DNA from: Flammeovirga agarivorans
Lineage (GTDB): Bacteria > Bacteroidota > Bacteroidia > Cytophagales > Flammeovirgaceae
NCBI RefSeq assembly: GCF_012641475.1
Contig: NZ_JABAIL010000005.1
Span: 496,001-560,000, forward strand
DNA length: 64,000 nt
Direction of reading: 5' to 3'
The number at the start of each line of letters is the position of its first letter. Position 1 is the stretch's first letter. The notes beneath the pieces were generated by a model. It ran no database searches and was not told the DNA's origin. It saw nothing but the letters and a program-made list of their open reading frames with translations. This document shows, piece after piece, positions 56,592 through 64,000 of this stretch. The position numbers were made by a program, and so were the translations under genes.

Positions 56592-56640
56592 AAAGAAGTT
56601 GTTTCAAAACCATACTATTGGTATCTGAAACAACTTCTTT
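56592..56640. terminator. Strong hairpin between DUF4254 and glycosyltransferase genes
   Basis: Fifteen-base perfect stem AAAGAAGTTGTTTCA / TGAAACAACTTCTTT with a secondary inner pairing ACCATA/TGGT. It terminates the DUF4254 gene before the next gene on the same strand. Confidence 0.85.
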
Positions 56641-56658
56641 ATCTATATCATTAAAGGA

Positions 56659-57267
56659 TTACTTTCCTTCTTTGTACAATACAGGGTTCAATGAAGGATC
56701 ATTGTACATTTTCATTTGCTTGTACACCTTCATGTATTTTTTGCCTGTTTCAATGTCTTGGATGAGTTCTTCGATGGCAGTAGATAAGTCTACTCGTTGC
56801 TCTAAAAGAATATCCAATTTAGTTTGACAAGCTGCTTTATGATCTGCAGAAGCATTTGGACGGTTTACTTCTTCTTGCATATGGTAGATTTTCAATGCAA
56901 GGATAGATAAACGGTCAATGGCCCAAGCAGGACTTTCAGTGTTGATTTTAGCACCATCAACGACCTTTACCTCTTTGTATTTATCCAAGAACCAGCTATC
57001 AATAAACTCAACCACATCTGTTCTTTCTTGGTTAGAAGCATCAATACGTCTTTTGATTTTTAATGCTTCATCTGGATTGATATTAGGATCTCTGATGATG
57101 TCCTCTAAATGCCACTGTACAGTGTCAATCCAGTTTTTCAAGTATAATAAATGTTGGATATCTTCTTTCTCGAATGGGTTTTCGATTGGAGTATCCACAT
57201 GGTCTTTTATATGATATGTATCGATGCTTTGTGCAAAGATGTTATTACAATTTTCAGTGAACTGCAT
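56659..57267 (-). CDS. DUF4254 family protein
   Basis: A 202-residue cytoplasmic, almost entirely helical protein. The pattern WIDTVQWHLEDIIRDPNI, a run with IDASNQERTDVVEFIDSWF, and WAIDRLSILALKIYHMQEEV are those of DUF4254, a Bacteroidota family of unknown function that is often encoded beside lipopolysaccharide glycosyltransferases. Here it is directly upstream of a GT9 gene, separated by a terminator. No catalytic motif is visible. Confidence 0.85.
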   Translation of the reverse strand: MQFTENCNNIFAQSIDTYHIKDHVDTPIENPFEKEDIQHLLYLKNWIDTVQWHLEDIIRDPNINPDEALKIKRRIDASNQERTDVVEFIDSWFLDKYKEVKVVDGAKINTESPAWAIDRLSILALKIYHMQEEVNRPNASADHKAACQTKLDILLEQRVDLSTAIEELIQDIETGKKYMKVYKQMKMYNDPSLNPVLYKEGK

Positions 57268-57315
57268 ATTTTAATGTTTGTTGTTCTTGAATTACTGCAA
57301 AGATAGAAAAATCTA

Positions 57316-58113
57316 TTATTGTCCGTTCATCATACGTTGTCTGTTTGCCTCAAAAATGATAATTCCTGCAGCAACACCAACATTTAACGAACTTACTTTT
57401 CCTTTCATTGGGATTTTAACCAATTTATCAGAAAGATGAATTAAATCGCTATTAATACCATCTTCTTCTGATCCCATAACAATTGCAGTAGGAACGTCTA
57501 ATTCTACGTAGTATAAATCTTTAGAACCTTTTTCGGTACAAGAAACAACTTGAAGGCCACTTTCCTGAATCTCTAGCACTGTCTGAGTTAGATTATCAAC
57601 TCTAGCTACAGGAATATGTGATAAGGCACCTGCAGATGTTCTTACAGCATCACTACCAATTTGAGCAGATCCTTTTTTAGGAATTACAATAAGGTCAACA
57701 CCTGCACATTCAGCCGTTCTTGCAATTGCACCAAAGTTTCTAACATCAGTAACTCTATCTAAAATTAAGACTAAAGGTACTTTGCCTTCTTCGTATGCAG
57801 TAGCAATTACATTGTGAGGATCGACATAATCGATAGCAGGAACAAAACCGATAACTCCTTGGTGATTCTTAGAAGTAATTCGTTGTAACTTTTCTTGAGG
57901 CACTCTAGAAACTACGATTCCGGCTTTGTTGGCCATTTTATGAATCGCTGCAATAGATTCGTTTGAAGAGTCTCTTTGAATAAATAATTTTTCGAATTCT
58001 TTCCCTGCTTCTAAAGCTTCAAAGATCGGCTGAATACCGTACATAATGTCCTCGGCATTCGTTTTAGGACGTGGCGATCTTCTGAAATGTTTCTTTTTCT
58101 TGTCGTCGTACAT
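57316..58113 (-). CDS. rlmB: 23S rRNA 2'-O-methyltransferase RlmB/TrmH type
   Basis: About 265 residues from the ATG at 58113 (MYDDKKKKHFRRSP). A basic leader and a substrate-binding domain (EDIMYGIQPIFEALEAGKEF) precede the SPOUT methyltransferase domain, with LILDRVTDVRNFGAIARTAE (motif 1, catalytic arginine), IVMGSEEDGINSDLI (motif 2) and KVSSLNVGVAAGIIIFEANR (motif 3, trefoil knot). It probably methylates G2251 of 23S rRNA. The longer frame to 58182 starts in a TACCTTTG promoter element, so it is rejected. Confidence 0.93.
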   Translation of the reverse strand: MYDDKKKKHFRRSPRPKTNAEDIMYGIQPIFEALEAGKEFEKLFIQRDSSNESIAAIHKMANKAGIVVSRVPQEKLQRITSKNHQGVIGFVPAIDYVDPHNVIATAYEEGKVPLVLILDRVTDVRNFGAIARTAECAGVDLIVIPKKGSAQIGSDAVRTSAGALSHIPVARVDNLTQTVLEIQESGLQVVSCTEKGSKDLYYVELDVPTAIVMGSEEDGINSDLIHLSDKLVKIPMKGKVSSLNVGVAAGIIIFEANRQRMMNGQ

Positions 58114-58179
58114 TGTATTTAATTTGTCTTGGAAGAGAACCAAGTACATATTTAGCCATGCACGAGGTCCACAATTCTG

Positions 58180-58187
58180 CAAAGGTA
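58180..58187 (-). promoter_or_regulatory. Promoter -7 element of rlmB
   Basis: On the minus strand TACCTTTG matches TAnnTTTG exactly, about 65 bases before the rlmB ATG. It fixes that start by excluding the longer frame. Confidence 0.65.
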
Positions 58188-58300
58188 ATGGAACTTATTC
58201 AGAAGATATCATGAAAGTTGTAAACTTCTCATAATCATCAGCTCAAAATGTGGTTATTTTCTGCCTTATGATAAGTTTTAGTGACATAATGTGTTGAATA

Positions 58301-59569
58301 CTAGTTCATCAAAGCATCACCAAAATCTGTGATCAATTGAAAGGCATTAGAAAAGTCACTGAGAGGAAGAGGTTGATCATCATAGATATCATGATAATGT
58401 GTCCATGATTTTCCCATTAAATAGAAAAAGAAACTAGGTACACCATTTTCAGAAAAGTAGTAATGGTCAGAATTAGCCGCTTTTCCTCTAGACTTTACAG
58501 CTGATAAATAGTGATTTTTAGTATTGATGTTAGATAAAAGTTCATATTGATCCGTATATACTTTACCATTAACAGCCATCATGCCCTCTTCTCCTGTTCC
58601 AAATAGATCGAGATTTACAAGAAACTTAATTTTCTCCAATGCTACAGTTGGGTTTTCTACATAGTATCTTGAGCCAATTAATCCTGCTTCTTCAGCGCCA
58701 AATGCTATAAAAACGACAGATGATTTAGGAGGGTTTGATTTGTAGTATTTCGCAATTTCTAACAACATGGCGACTCCCGATGCATTATCATTCGCACCAG
58801 CGAAATATTTTTGTTTTCCAATAGCACCTAAGTGATCGTAATGAGCTGTAAAGAAGATAAACTCTTTAGGGGTTTCAGTTCCTTTTATCTTCCCAATTAC
58901 GTTCTGACTGATATAATTTTCTTTAAGTTGGGACTGAATGGTAAAATGACATGAATTGACGACTTCAGGCATTTTATTTCTTAACACATAAAATCTAGGC
59001 TTTGGCATTTGCCACCTAGCAACACCAAAGGTGAGTTTGTCATCAAAAAGAATAATAGATGCTTTCGCTTGAAGAATTTTTTCCATTAGTGGTCGACTCC
59101 ATTGCATTCTTTTCTTCTCCTGTTCTTGGTCATATACAACGATACTATTACTTAAATCTTTTTTTGTAAATTCTTTAAGTGCTTCTTCATGCATAAAAAT
59201 AGCATCATCCATAAAGAATAGTTCTCCATTGCTAGTTCCAGAACCAGAGTCTGTCGCAGGAATGTAATCAACGCCTACCTCTAATTTTATATCGTTAATG
59301 ACTAACTCTACATTGTTCGGAAAGGTATTAACTGTAAGAGGAAAATTCTGGTAGTAGCTATTTTTTTCATTTCTTTCTAGTTCAATATCCTCAAATTTCT
59401 CTGCAATATATTCTGCTGCTTTTTTGTCGCCTTCAAAAACATAACCTCTGCCATGTAACTTAGGACTACACAATTGTTTTATGTTTTTCTTTACAGACTT
59501 TATATTTTGCCCTGATAATGTGAGTGATAGCGAAATAAAATAAAGGAAAAAGATTCGGTTTTTGTACAC
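58301..59569 (-). CDS. Exported M28-family zinc aminopeptidase
   Basis: About 422 residues from the GTG at 59569, which gives a clean signal peptide (YKNRIFFLYFISLSLTLSG); the frame also continues to a TTG at 59614. Zinc ligands of the M28 fold follow: FFTAHYDHLGAIG (H), GANDNASGVAMLLEIA (D), FIAFGAEEAGLIGSRYY (catalytic E and E ligand), NLDLFG (D) and ANSDHYYFSENGVP (H). A PA-like insert lies in the first half. It acts on peptides in the periplasm or outside the cell. A promoter was not identified. Confidence 0.88.
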   Translation of the reverse strand: MYKNRIFFLYFISLSLTLSGQNIKSVKKNIKQLCSPKLHGRGYVFEGDKKAAEYIAEKFEDIELERNEKNSYYQNFPLTVNTFPNNVELVINDIKLEVGVDYIPATDSGSGTSNGELFFMDDAIFMHEEALKEFTKKDLSNSIVVYDQEQEKKRMQWSRPLMEKILQAKASIILFDDKLTFGVARWQMPKPRFYVLRNKMPEVVNSCHFTIQSQLKENYISQNVIGKIKGTETPKEFIFFTAHYDHLGAIGKQKYFAGANDNASGVAMLLEIAKYYKSNPPKSSVVFIAFGAEEAGLIGSRYYVENPTVALEKIKFLVNLDLFGTGEEGMMAVNGKVYTDQYELLSNINTKNHYLSAVKSRGKAANSDHYYFSENGVPSFFFYLMGKSWTHYHDIYDDQPLPLSDFSNAFQLITDFGDALMN

Positions 59570-59788
59570 AGTTCTATTGCTTTCAGTTCGAAATTGTATT
59601 AGATTAATAAACAAATTAAAAGAAACGTTCGTTTTTTATAATAACTAATGAGGTATAAATCAATAATTTATTCTCTCAGTCCCGAAAAACCTGATATGAT
59701 GTAACCCAATAAGCGAATGACTATTCTCTGTTTTGCTGATTTGAATAATTTATACACATCATACTAACTATACCAACTTTAAACACAC

Positions 59789-60928
59789 ATGGTACAACAC
59801 ACAATTGAAACACAAAAGATGATCGCCGAATCCGTACAGATGTTTGGCGAGAAACACATCGCACCTTTTAGAGAAAAGTGGGATGAAGAAGAACATTTCC
59901 CAGTCGAAGTTTTTAAGCAATTAGGAGAATTAGGCTTAATGGGTATTTTGGTTCCTGATCAGTACGGAGGTACAGGTTTAGGATATCATGAATATGTAAC
60001 TGCTATTGCAGAATTAGCTTATTTTGACCCTGGTATTGCTTTATCTATGGCTGCCCATAATTCTCTTTGTACTAATCATATTCTTATGTTTGGCAATGAA
60101 GACCAAAAACAGAAGTGGTTACCAAAATTAGCTTCTGGAGAATGGATCGGAGCATGGGGACTAACCGAACCTAATACGGGTTCTGATGCGGGAAACATGA
60201 TGACAGTAGCTGTCGAAAAGGATGACCACTGGGTATTAAATGGAGCAAAAAACTTTATTACACACGGTAAAAGTGGAAATGTAGCTGTTGTAATGGCAAG
60301 AACCGGAGAGAAGGGAGATAAGCATGCTATGACCGCTTTTGTTGTAGAAAGAGGAACTGAAGGCTTTGCAGGAGGTCGTAAAGAGAAAAAGTTAGGAATG
60401 AGAACCTCTGAAACTACTGAAATGATTTTCACAGACTGTAAAGTCCCAAAAGAAAACGTTTTAGGTAAAGTCGGAGAAGGTTTTGTTCAAGCACTTAAAA
60501 TATTGGATGGAGGTAGAATTTCAATTGCAGCTTTAGGCTATGGTATCGCCAAAGGTGCTTTGAAGTGTTCTATTGAGTATGCAAAGGAACGAGAGCAATT
60601 TGGAAAGCCTATTGCGTCTTTTCAAGGTATCTCTTTTAAGTTGGCTGATATGGCTACTGAGGTAGAAGCTTCTTATTTATTGATTAAAGAAGCTGTAGAG
60701 AAAAAAATACGAGGAGAAGATATCAATAAAGCATCAGCAATGGCTAAGTATTACTCTTCAGAAGTTGCAGTAAGGACGTCCAATGAAGCAGTTCAGATAT
60801 TTGGTGGATATGGTTTTACGAAAGATTATCCCGTAGAAAAATATTATCGCGATGCTAAATTATGTACGATTGGAGAGGGAACTTCAGAAATACAGAAATT
60901 AGTGATTAGTCGATGTCTAATTAAATAA
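59789..60928 (+). CDS. Acyl-CoA dehydrogenase
   Basis: A 379-residue FAD enzyme for the first oxidation of fatty acyl-CoA or branched-chain acyl-CoA. GAWGLTEPNTGSDAGNM, MTAFVVERGTEGFAGGRKE, ERISIAALG-type segment GGRISIAALGYG and KASAMAKYYSSEVAVR are the family blocks. The C-terminal IGEGTSEIQKLVISR holds the flavin contact and the glutamate region of short/medium-chain enzymes. Chain-length preference cannot be told. It is monocistronic, with a strong terminator after the stop. Confidence 0.94.
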   Translation: MVQHTIETQKMIAESVQMFGEKHIAPFREKWDEEEHFPVEVFKQLGELGLMGILVPDQYGGTGLGYHEYVTAIAELAYFDPGIALSMAAHNSLCTNHILMFGNEDQKQKWLPKLASGEWIGAWGLTEPNTGSDAGNMMTVAVEKDDHWVLNGAKNFITHGKSGNVAVVMARTGEKGDKHAMTAFVVERGTEGFAGGRKEKKLGMRTSETTEMIFTDCKVPKENVLGKVGEGFVQALKILDGGRISIAALGYGIAKGALKCSIEYAKEREQFGKPIASFQGISFKLADMATEVEASYLLIKEAVEKKIRGEDINKASAMAKYYSSEVAVRTSNEAVQIFGGYGFTKDYPVEKYYRDAKLCTIGEGTSEIQKLVISRCLIK

Positions 60929-60930
60929 AA

Positions 60931-60972
60931 AAATAAAGCGGTGAGTTTCGAAAAACTCACCGCTTTATTTTT
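60931..60972. terminator. Bidirectional terminator after the acyl-CoA dehydrogenase gene
   Basis: Eighteen-base perfect stem at 60931-60948 and 60953-60970 (core AAAGCGGTGAGTTT / AAACTCACCGCTTT) with a four-base loop, between convergent genes. Confidence 0.93.
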
Positions 60973-60990
60973 ACGAGCAATGCTCTTTTA

Positions 60991-61191
60991 TTAATAGTAG
61001 AACTGATCTTCTTTTGGCATAACTAAAGCCATAACCAAATAGATCAATCCTGGAGATCCAAGACCGAAAACAAATGCACCGACAAAGCCCAAACGAACTA
61101 ATGATACATCGATATTAAAATATTTGGATAAACCGCTACAAACTCCTGAGAAAACGGCATTTCGAGTAGAACGTACTAATTTTTTTGACAT
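60991..61191 (-). CDS. PspC-domain small membrane protein
   Basis: A 66-residue protein that is one PspC domain. The start KKLVRSTRNAVFSGVCSGLS is followed by KYFNIDVSLVRLGFVGAFVF and a membrane-spanning LIYLVMALVMPKE end, all in the family order. In other bacteria PspC senses envelope stress together with PspA/PspB. No psp partner is nearby, so the role here is open. It is convergent with the acyl-CoA dehydrogenase gene. Confidence 0.9.
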   Translation of the reverse strand: MSKKLVRSTRNAVFSGVCSGLSKYFNIDVSLVRLGFVGAFVFGLGSPGLIYLVMALVMPKEDQFYY

Positions 61192-61341
61192 GTTGTTGAT
61201 CTGTTAATAATTTAATTTGACACTTACTTTTTTATACGTAAATAAATGTCAAAGGGATGCAGAAAAAGCTAGTTTTTTCTTTAAAACCGGAGAATTATTT
61301 ATTTCTGATATAATATACAATTTTAGATTCGGGCATAAAAA

Positions 61342-61369
61342 AAACCTTCAGAATTTCTTCTGAAGGTTT
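61342..61369 (-). terminator. Terminator of tRNA-Ser
   Basis: Twelve-base perfect stem AAACCTTCAGAA / TTCTGAAGGTTT with a four-base loop and eight T bases on the minus strand, directly after the tRNA. Confidence 0.92.
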
Positions 61370-61371
61370 CC

Positions 61372-61459
61372 TGGCAGAGAGTGAGGGATTCGAACCCCCG
61401 GTACCTCGCGGTACAATGGTTTTCAAGACCACCGCATTCGACCACTCTGCCAACTCTCT
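61372..61459 (-). tRNA. tRNA-Ser (TGA)
   Basis: A class II tRNA. Acceptor AGAGAGT/ACTCTCT, anticodon arm with loop CTTGAAA giving anticodon TGA, a long variable arm TACCGCGAGGTA and T arm GGGTTCGAATCCC. The discriminator is G and CCA is encoded (61372-61374), unlike the other tRNAs in the window. Confidence 0.96.
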
Positions 61460-61477
61460 GTGTCATTTTGACGAGTG

Positions 61478-61485
61478 CAAATATG
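61478..61485 (-). promoter_or_regulatory. Promoter -7 element of tRNA-Ser
   Basis: On the minus strand CATATTTG (one mismatch to TAnnTTTG) is followed by CACTCG, and a TTG lies 20 bases upstream (61506-61508). The distance to the tRNA is about 18 bases. Confidence 0.6.
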
Positions 61486-61549
61486 CAAGGTTGAATTTAA
61501 ATTTCCAACAACTTGATCAAGAAAAAATACAAATAATCGTAAATGAATT

Positions 61550-62500
61550 TTACCTGAACTCTTCGGGAGGATTAGCCTCAGACCATATTTGTGCTTCTTC
61601 TATGGTTGTATTGATTTGAAAACCAATTAATAAGATCATAGCAATAGTAAAAATCCAACCCATTAATCCCATAATTGCTCCAAGAGAGCCATAAAGAATA
61701 TCATAAGAATTAAATGTGTCTAGATAAATTTCAAACAATATTGAAACGATTATTGACAAGATTGTTGCGACTATTGAACCCGGAGTAAATACTCTATTTC
61801 CTAAAATTTCACTTGGAGCATATCTAAATATCAAAGTGATATTAAAGAAAAAGATACCTACAACGATCAAAAACCTTAAGGATAACAGCATATATAGGGT
61901 AATCTCATTATTGAGGTATCCACTATCATGAAGGTATTCCAATAAATGTTTTCCACTAATCAATAAAAAGGAAGACAAGCATAGTGTGATGATAAATAAA
62001 AATGTCAAGTTTAAAGCGACTTGAAACTGTTTCCATAATGATCTTTTGTCTTCGAGATGGTAACAGCTATTGAAAGCATTCATCAGAGTTCTCATCCCAG
62101 TGGTAGCAACATAGGTTGCACCAATAAAACCAAAAGATAATAATCCACCTCTAGACCTTCCTGATAGGTCTTGAATGGGTCCTTCTATAGCTTGATAAAC
62201 ATATTCGGGTAACATTTCCTCTCTAAAAATCTTAAACATCATGTCTATAGATTCGAAAGGAATGTAAGATATTAAAGTAGAGAAAAAGATGATAAACGGT
62301 AACATGGCTAAACTAAAACTAAAAGCAATAGCCTGTCCCCTTTGAAGTAGGTCATTCTGATCCACTCTATGTATCAAAGCTATACCAAAAGTATAGAATG
62401 AGACTTCAGTGTGGGGAACTCTAGATGTAGATAGTTTCTCAATTATCTTTTTATAAAGTTCGTTATCCTCTAATTTCTTATGAAGATCTTTTTTAGTCAA
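61550..62500 (-). CDS. YihY/BrkB-family membrane protein
   Basis: About 316 residues with six membrane helices of the YihY/virulence factor BrkB family. [20 protein letters not shown] opens the first helix; [20 protein letters not shown] and [20 protein letters not shown] are the other family marks. The frame has no ATG near its beginning. A TTG at 62500 that overlaps the upstream thioesterase stop (TTGACTAA) would fit coupled translation; the frame also opens further upstream, to 62536. The function of the family is unknown. Confidence 0.85.
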   Translation of the reverse strand: MTKKDLHKKLEDNELYKKIIEKLSTSRVPHTEVSFYTFGIALIHRVDQNDLLQRGQAIAFSFSLAMLPFIIFFSTLISYIPFESIDMMFKIFREEMLPEYVYQAIEGPIQDLSGRSRGGLLSFGFIGATYVATTGMRTLMNAFNSCYHLEDKRSLWKQFQVALNLTFLFIITLCLSSFLLISGKHLLEYLHDSGYLNNEITLYMLLSLRFLIVVGIFFFNITLIFRYAPSEILGNRVFTPGSIVATILSIIVSILFEIYLDTFNSYDILYGSLGAIMGLMGWIFTIAMILLIGFQINTTIEEAQIWSEANPPEEFR

Positions 62501-62924
62501 CTTTCTTTGCCGTTGGTTCAACAAAATACGGAGCAATTACCTCCATAAATCTTTGAGGAGCTCTGCATGGTTTATATGTTGATTTACTCATAAAAGCCAA
62601 TTTTGTTTTGCCTGTATTGAGTAACTCACCTTCCTGATTAAACAATTCGTATTCAAACTGAATTTTAACTGTTGGTTTTTCAATTAGCTTGGTACGAATC
62701 GTTATCATATCATCGTATTTAGCAGGTTTTATGTATTTAGAAAAGTTTTCTAAAACGGGTAACATTACGCCATCCGCTTCCATTTCTTTGTAACTCATGC
62801 CTAAAGAACGTAATGCTTCTGTTCTGCCAATTTCATAAAATTTGGCATAATGACCATAATAGACAAAGCCCATTTGGTCGGTGTCAGCATAATTAATTCT
62901 TATTTGTGTTTCGTGAACTAGCAT
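62493..62924 (-). CDS. Hot-dog acyl-CoA thioesterase (YbgC/FadM type)
   Basis: About 143 residues from the ATG at 62924 (MLVHETQIRINYADTDQMGF). The motif YADTDQMGFVYYGHYAKFYE has the catalytic aspartate of the 4-hydroxybenzoyl-CoA thioesterase group of hot-dog hydrolases, and MSKSTYKPCRAP lies near the C-terminus. It probably hydrolyses acyl-CoA; the substrate is unknown. The frame could be extended to 63011, but that would run into the dnaJ terminator hairpin, so the ATG at 62924 is preferred. It is followed by yihY with overlapping ends. Confidence 0.9.
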   Translation of the reverse strand: MLVHETQIRINYADTDQMGFVYYGHYAKFYEIGRTEALRSLGMSYKEMEADGVMLPVLENFSKYIKPAKYDDMITIRTKLIEKPTVKIQFEYELFNQEGELLNTGKTKLAFMSKSTYKPCRAPQRFMEVIAPYFVEPTAKKVD

Positions 62925-63004
62925 TGTGGAATGAGTTAACCTGATAAATTTGAATATCGTAAAGATACAATATTCGATTTTGTAGATATAAGCTTTAAGA
63001 AAAA

Positions 63005-63047
63005 AAAGCATTGTTCTTGACGATTCTCATCATAAGAACAATGCTTT
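63005..63047 (-). terminator. Intrinsic terminator of dnaJ
   Basis: Fourteen-base stem AAAGCATTGTTCTT / AAGAACAATGCTTT with a T run on the minus strand, 23 bases after the dnaJ stop. Confidence 0.9.
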
Positions 63048-63069
63048 ATATATGAATTACTTCCCTCTA

Positions 63070-64000
63070 TTATTGAGCGAAGAAGTCTTTCATTCTAGAG
63101 AAGAAGCTTTTACGCTTTTCTTCTTTATGTTCTGAAGTAGGGTTGAAATTCTTCGATTCTCTTAATTTCTTCAAGATGTCTTTTTCTTCAGAAGAAAGTT
63201 TCACAGGTGTGAAAACAGAGACATGAATCAATTGATCACCAACACCATATCCGTTAATGTCGCGGATACCTTTACCTCTTAAACGAAGTACTTTGCCACT
63301 TTGTGTACCTGCATCTATTGGAACTTTTACGTTGCCAGTTAATGTAGGAACTTCTACTGTAGTACCTAATGCGGCATCAGCAAAACTTAAATGAAGCTCA
63401 TAGTGGATGTTTTCACCATCTCTATGTAAGTGCTCGTCTTCAATCGCTTCGATGACGATTAATAAGTCACCGGCAACACCACCACCTTTAGGCATGTTAC
63501 CTTTACCTCTCATTGAAAGTTGCATACCGTCATCAACTCCTGGAGGGATATTGATCGATACTTCTTCTTCAGTATATACTCTACCTTCGCCACCACAATT
63601 ATCACACTTGTGCTTGATGATTTTACCTTCACCATTACAAGTAGGACAAGTAGTATTAGATACCATTTGACCTAACATTGTGTTGACTACTTTTTGTACT
63701 TGACCACTACCATGACAAGTTTGACATGTGTCTAGGTCAGTACCATTTTTGGCTCCTGTACCATTACAAGTATCACAAGACGTATAACGTTTGATGCGGA
63801 CTTTTTTCTCCACACCTTTTGCCATTTCCTGTAGTGTCAACTTTAATTTGATACGTAAGTTAGAACCTTTACGCTGACGGCGACCACCACCGCCACCTCC
63901 GAAGAAGTCGCCAAATGGGCTACCGCCACCACCAAAGATATCGCCAAAGTGACTGAATATGTCATCCATATTCATTCCACCTCCGCCGCCGCCGAATCCA
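63070..64000 (-). CDS. dnaJ: Chaperone DnaJ (N-terminal J domain lies beyond the right edge)
   Basis: Co-chaperone that delivers substrates to DnaK and stimulates its ATPase. The visible 310 residues start inside the Gly/Phe-rich linker (GGGGSPFGDFFGGGGGG). The zinc-finger domain has all four CxxCxGxG repeats (CDTCNGTG, CQTCHGSG, CPTCNGEG, CDNCGGEG). Two C-terminal substrate-binding beta domains follow (VSINIPPGVDDGMQLSMRGK, VKVPIDAGTQSGKVLRLRGK). The J domain with HPD is outside the window. A terminator follows directly. Confidence 0.96.
   Translation of the reverse strand, partial: GFGGGGGGMNMDDIFSHFGDIFGGGGSPFGDFFGGGGGGRRQRKGSNLRIKLKLTLQEMAKGVEKKVRIKRYTSCDTCNGTGAKNGTDLDTCQTCHGSGQVQKVVNTMLGQMVSNTTCPTCNGEGKIIKHKCDNCGGEGRVYTEEEVSINIPPGVDDGMQLSMRGKGNMPKGGGVAGDLLIVIEAIEDEHLHRDGENIHYELHLSFADAALGTTVEVPTLTGNVKVPIDAGTQSGKVLRLRGKGIRDINGYGVGDQLIHVSVFTPVKLSSEEKDILKKLRESKNFNPTSEHKEEKRKSFFSRMKDFFAQ

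Noticed and set aside
58114-58182. Longer N-terminus for rlmB
   Set aside because: The extension begins with TTG inside an exact -7 promoter element and adds no family-like residues.
61416-61619. 67-codon plus-strand frame
   Set aside because: It overlaps tRNA-Ser and the 3' end of yihY on the other strand and has no sensible product.
62925-63011. Longer N-terminus for the thioesterase
   Set aside because: The extension would start inside the dnaJ terminator hairpin, and family members begin at the chosen ATG.

Overview
The window looks like a chromosomal segment of a marine, gliding-type member of the Bacteroidota, probably Cytophagia and possibly close to Flammeovirga. The reasons are the low G+C content, the lack of clear Shine-Dalgarno sites, many promoters of the Bacteroidota form TAnnTTTG, several secreted proteins ending in type IX secretion (T9SS) type A sorting domains, and families such as DUF4254, DUF4199 and PnuC. 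The genus is a guess. I see no phage, insertion sequence, CRISPR array or plasmid feature. Both edges cut genes: thiH on the left and dnaJ on the right.

Layout. Positions 1-6210 (minus strand) are a thiamine operon behind a TPP riboswitch: thiS, thiC, a ThiE/TenI-like gene, thiD, thiE, thiG and thiH. Positions 6351-8390 hold miaE and pabB. Positions 8427-10482 are two related membrane proteins of unknown role. An SLC13/RCK_C transporter, a large GAF/PAS sensor without an output domain, an FMN reductase, a threonine aldolase and a DUF4199 protein follow to 18080. Positions 18378-26851 are a surface-protein island: three paralogous T9SS cargo proteins with beta-solenoid-like N-termini, a possible 43-residue secreted peptide, and a convergent LRR lipoprotein.

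From 26899 to 32076 come a glycerophosphodiesterase, RNase P RNA, three tRNA-Asn genes, engB, fabD, a degenerate receiver protein and a cyclophilin lipoprotein. Positions 32357-39095 are a tetR-tolC-hlyD-acrB efflux operon. Next come a sugar epimerase, a TrkA-type protein, udk, a candidate small RNA, a retropepsin-like/PDZ protein, birA, rsfS and ftsH, a marR gene with two palindromic operator candidates, and a minimal T9SS-domain protein. A tRNA cluster (four tRNA-Lys, one tRNA-Leu) is at 47974-48462. The rest holds a TPR/SH3 protein, a second output-less GAF/PAS sensor, MarC, an SLC45-like MFS permease, pnuC, a TRIC channel, a glycosyltransferase, DUF4254, rlmB, an M28 peptidase, an acyl-CoA dehydrogenase, PspC, tRNA-Ser, YihY, a thioesterase and dnaJ.

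Most of the window is housekeeping. The parts that invite a second look are the T9SS solenoid island, the two output-less sensors, the stand-alone T9SS-domain protein, the paired unknown membrane proteins, the candidate small RNA, and the shared promoter form of the stable RNA genes. Residue positions below are approximate unless a single residue is named.
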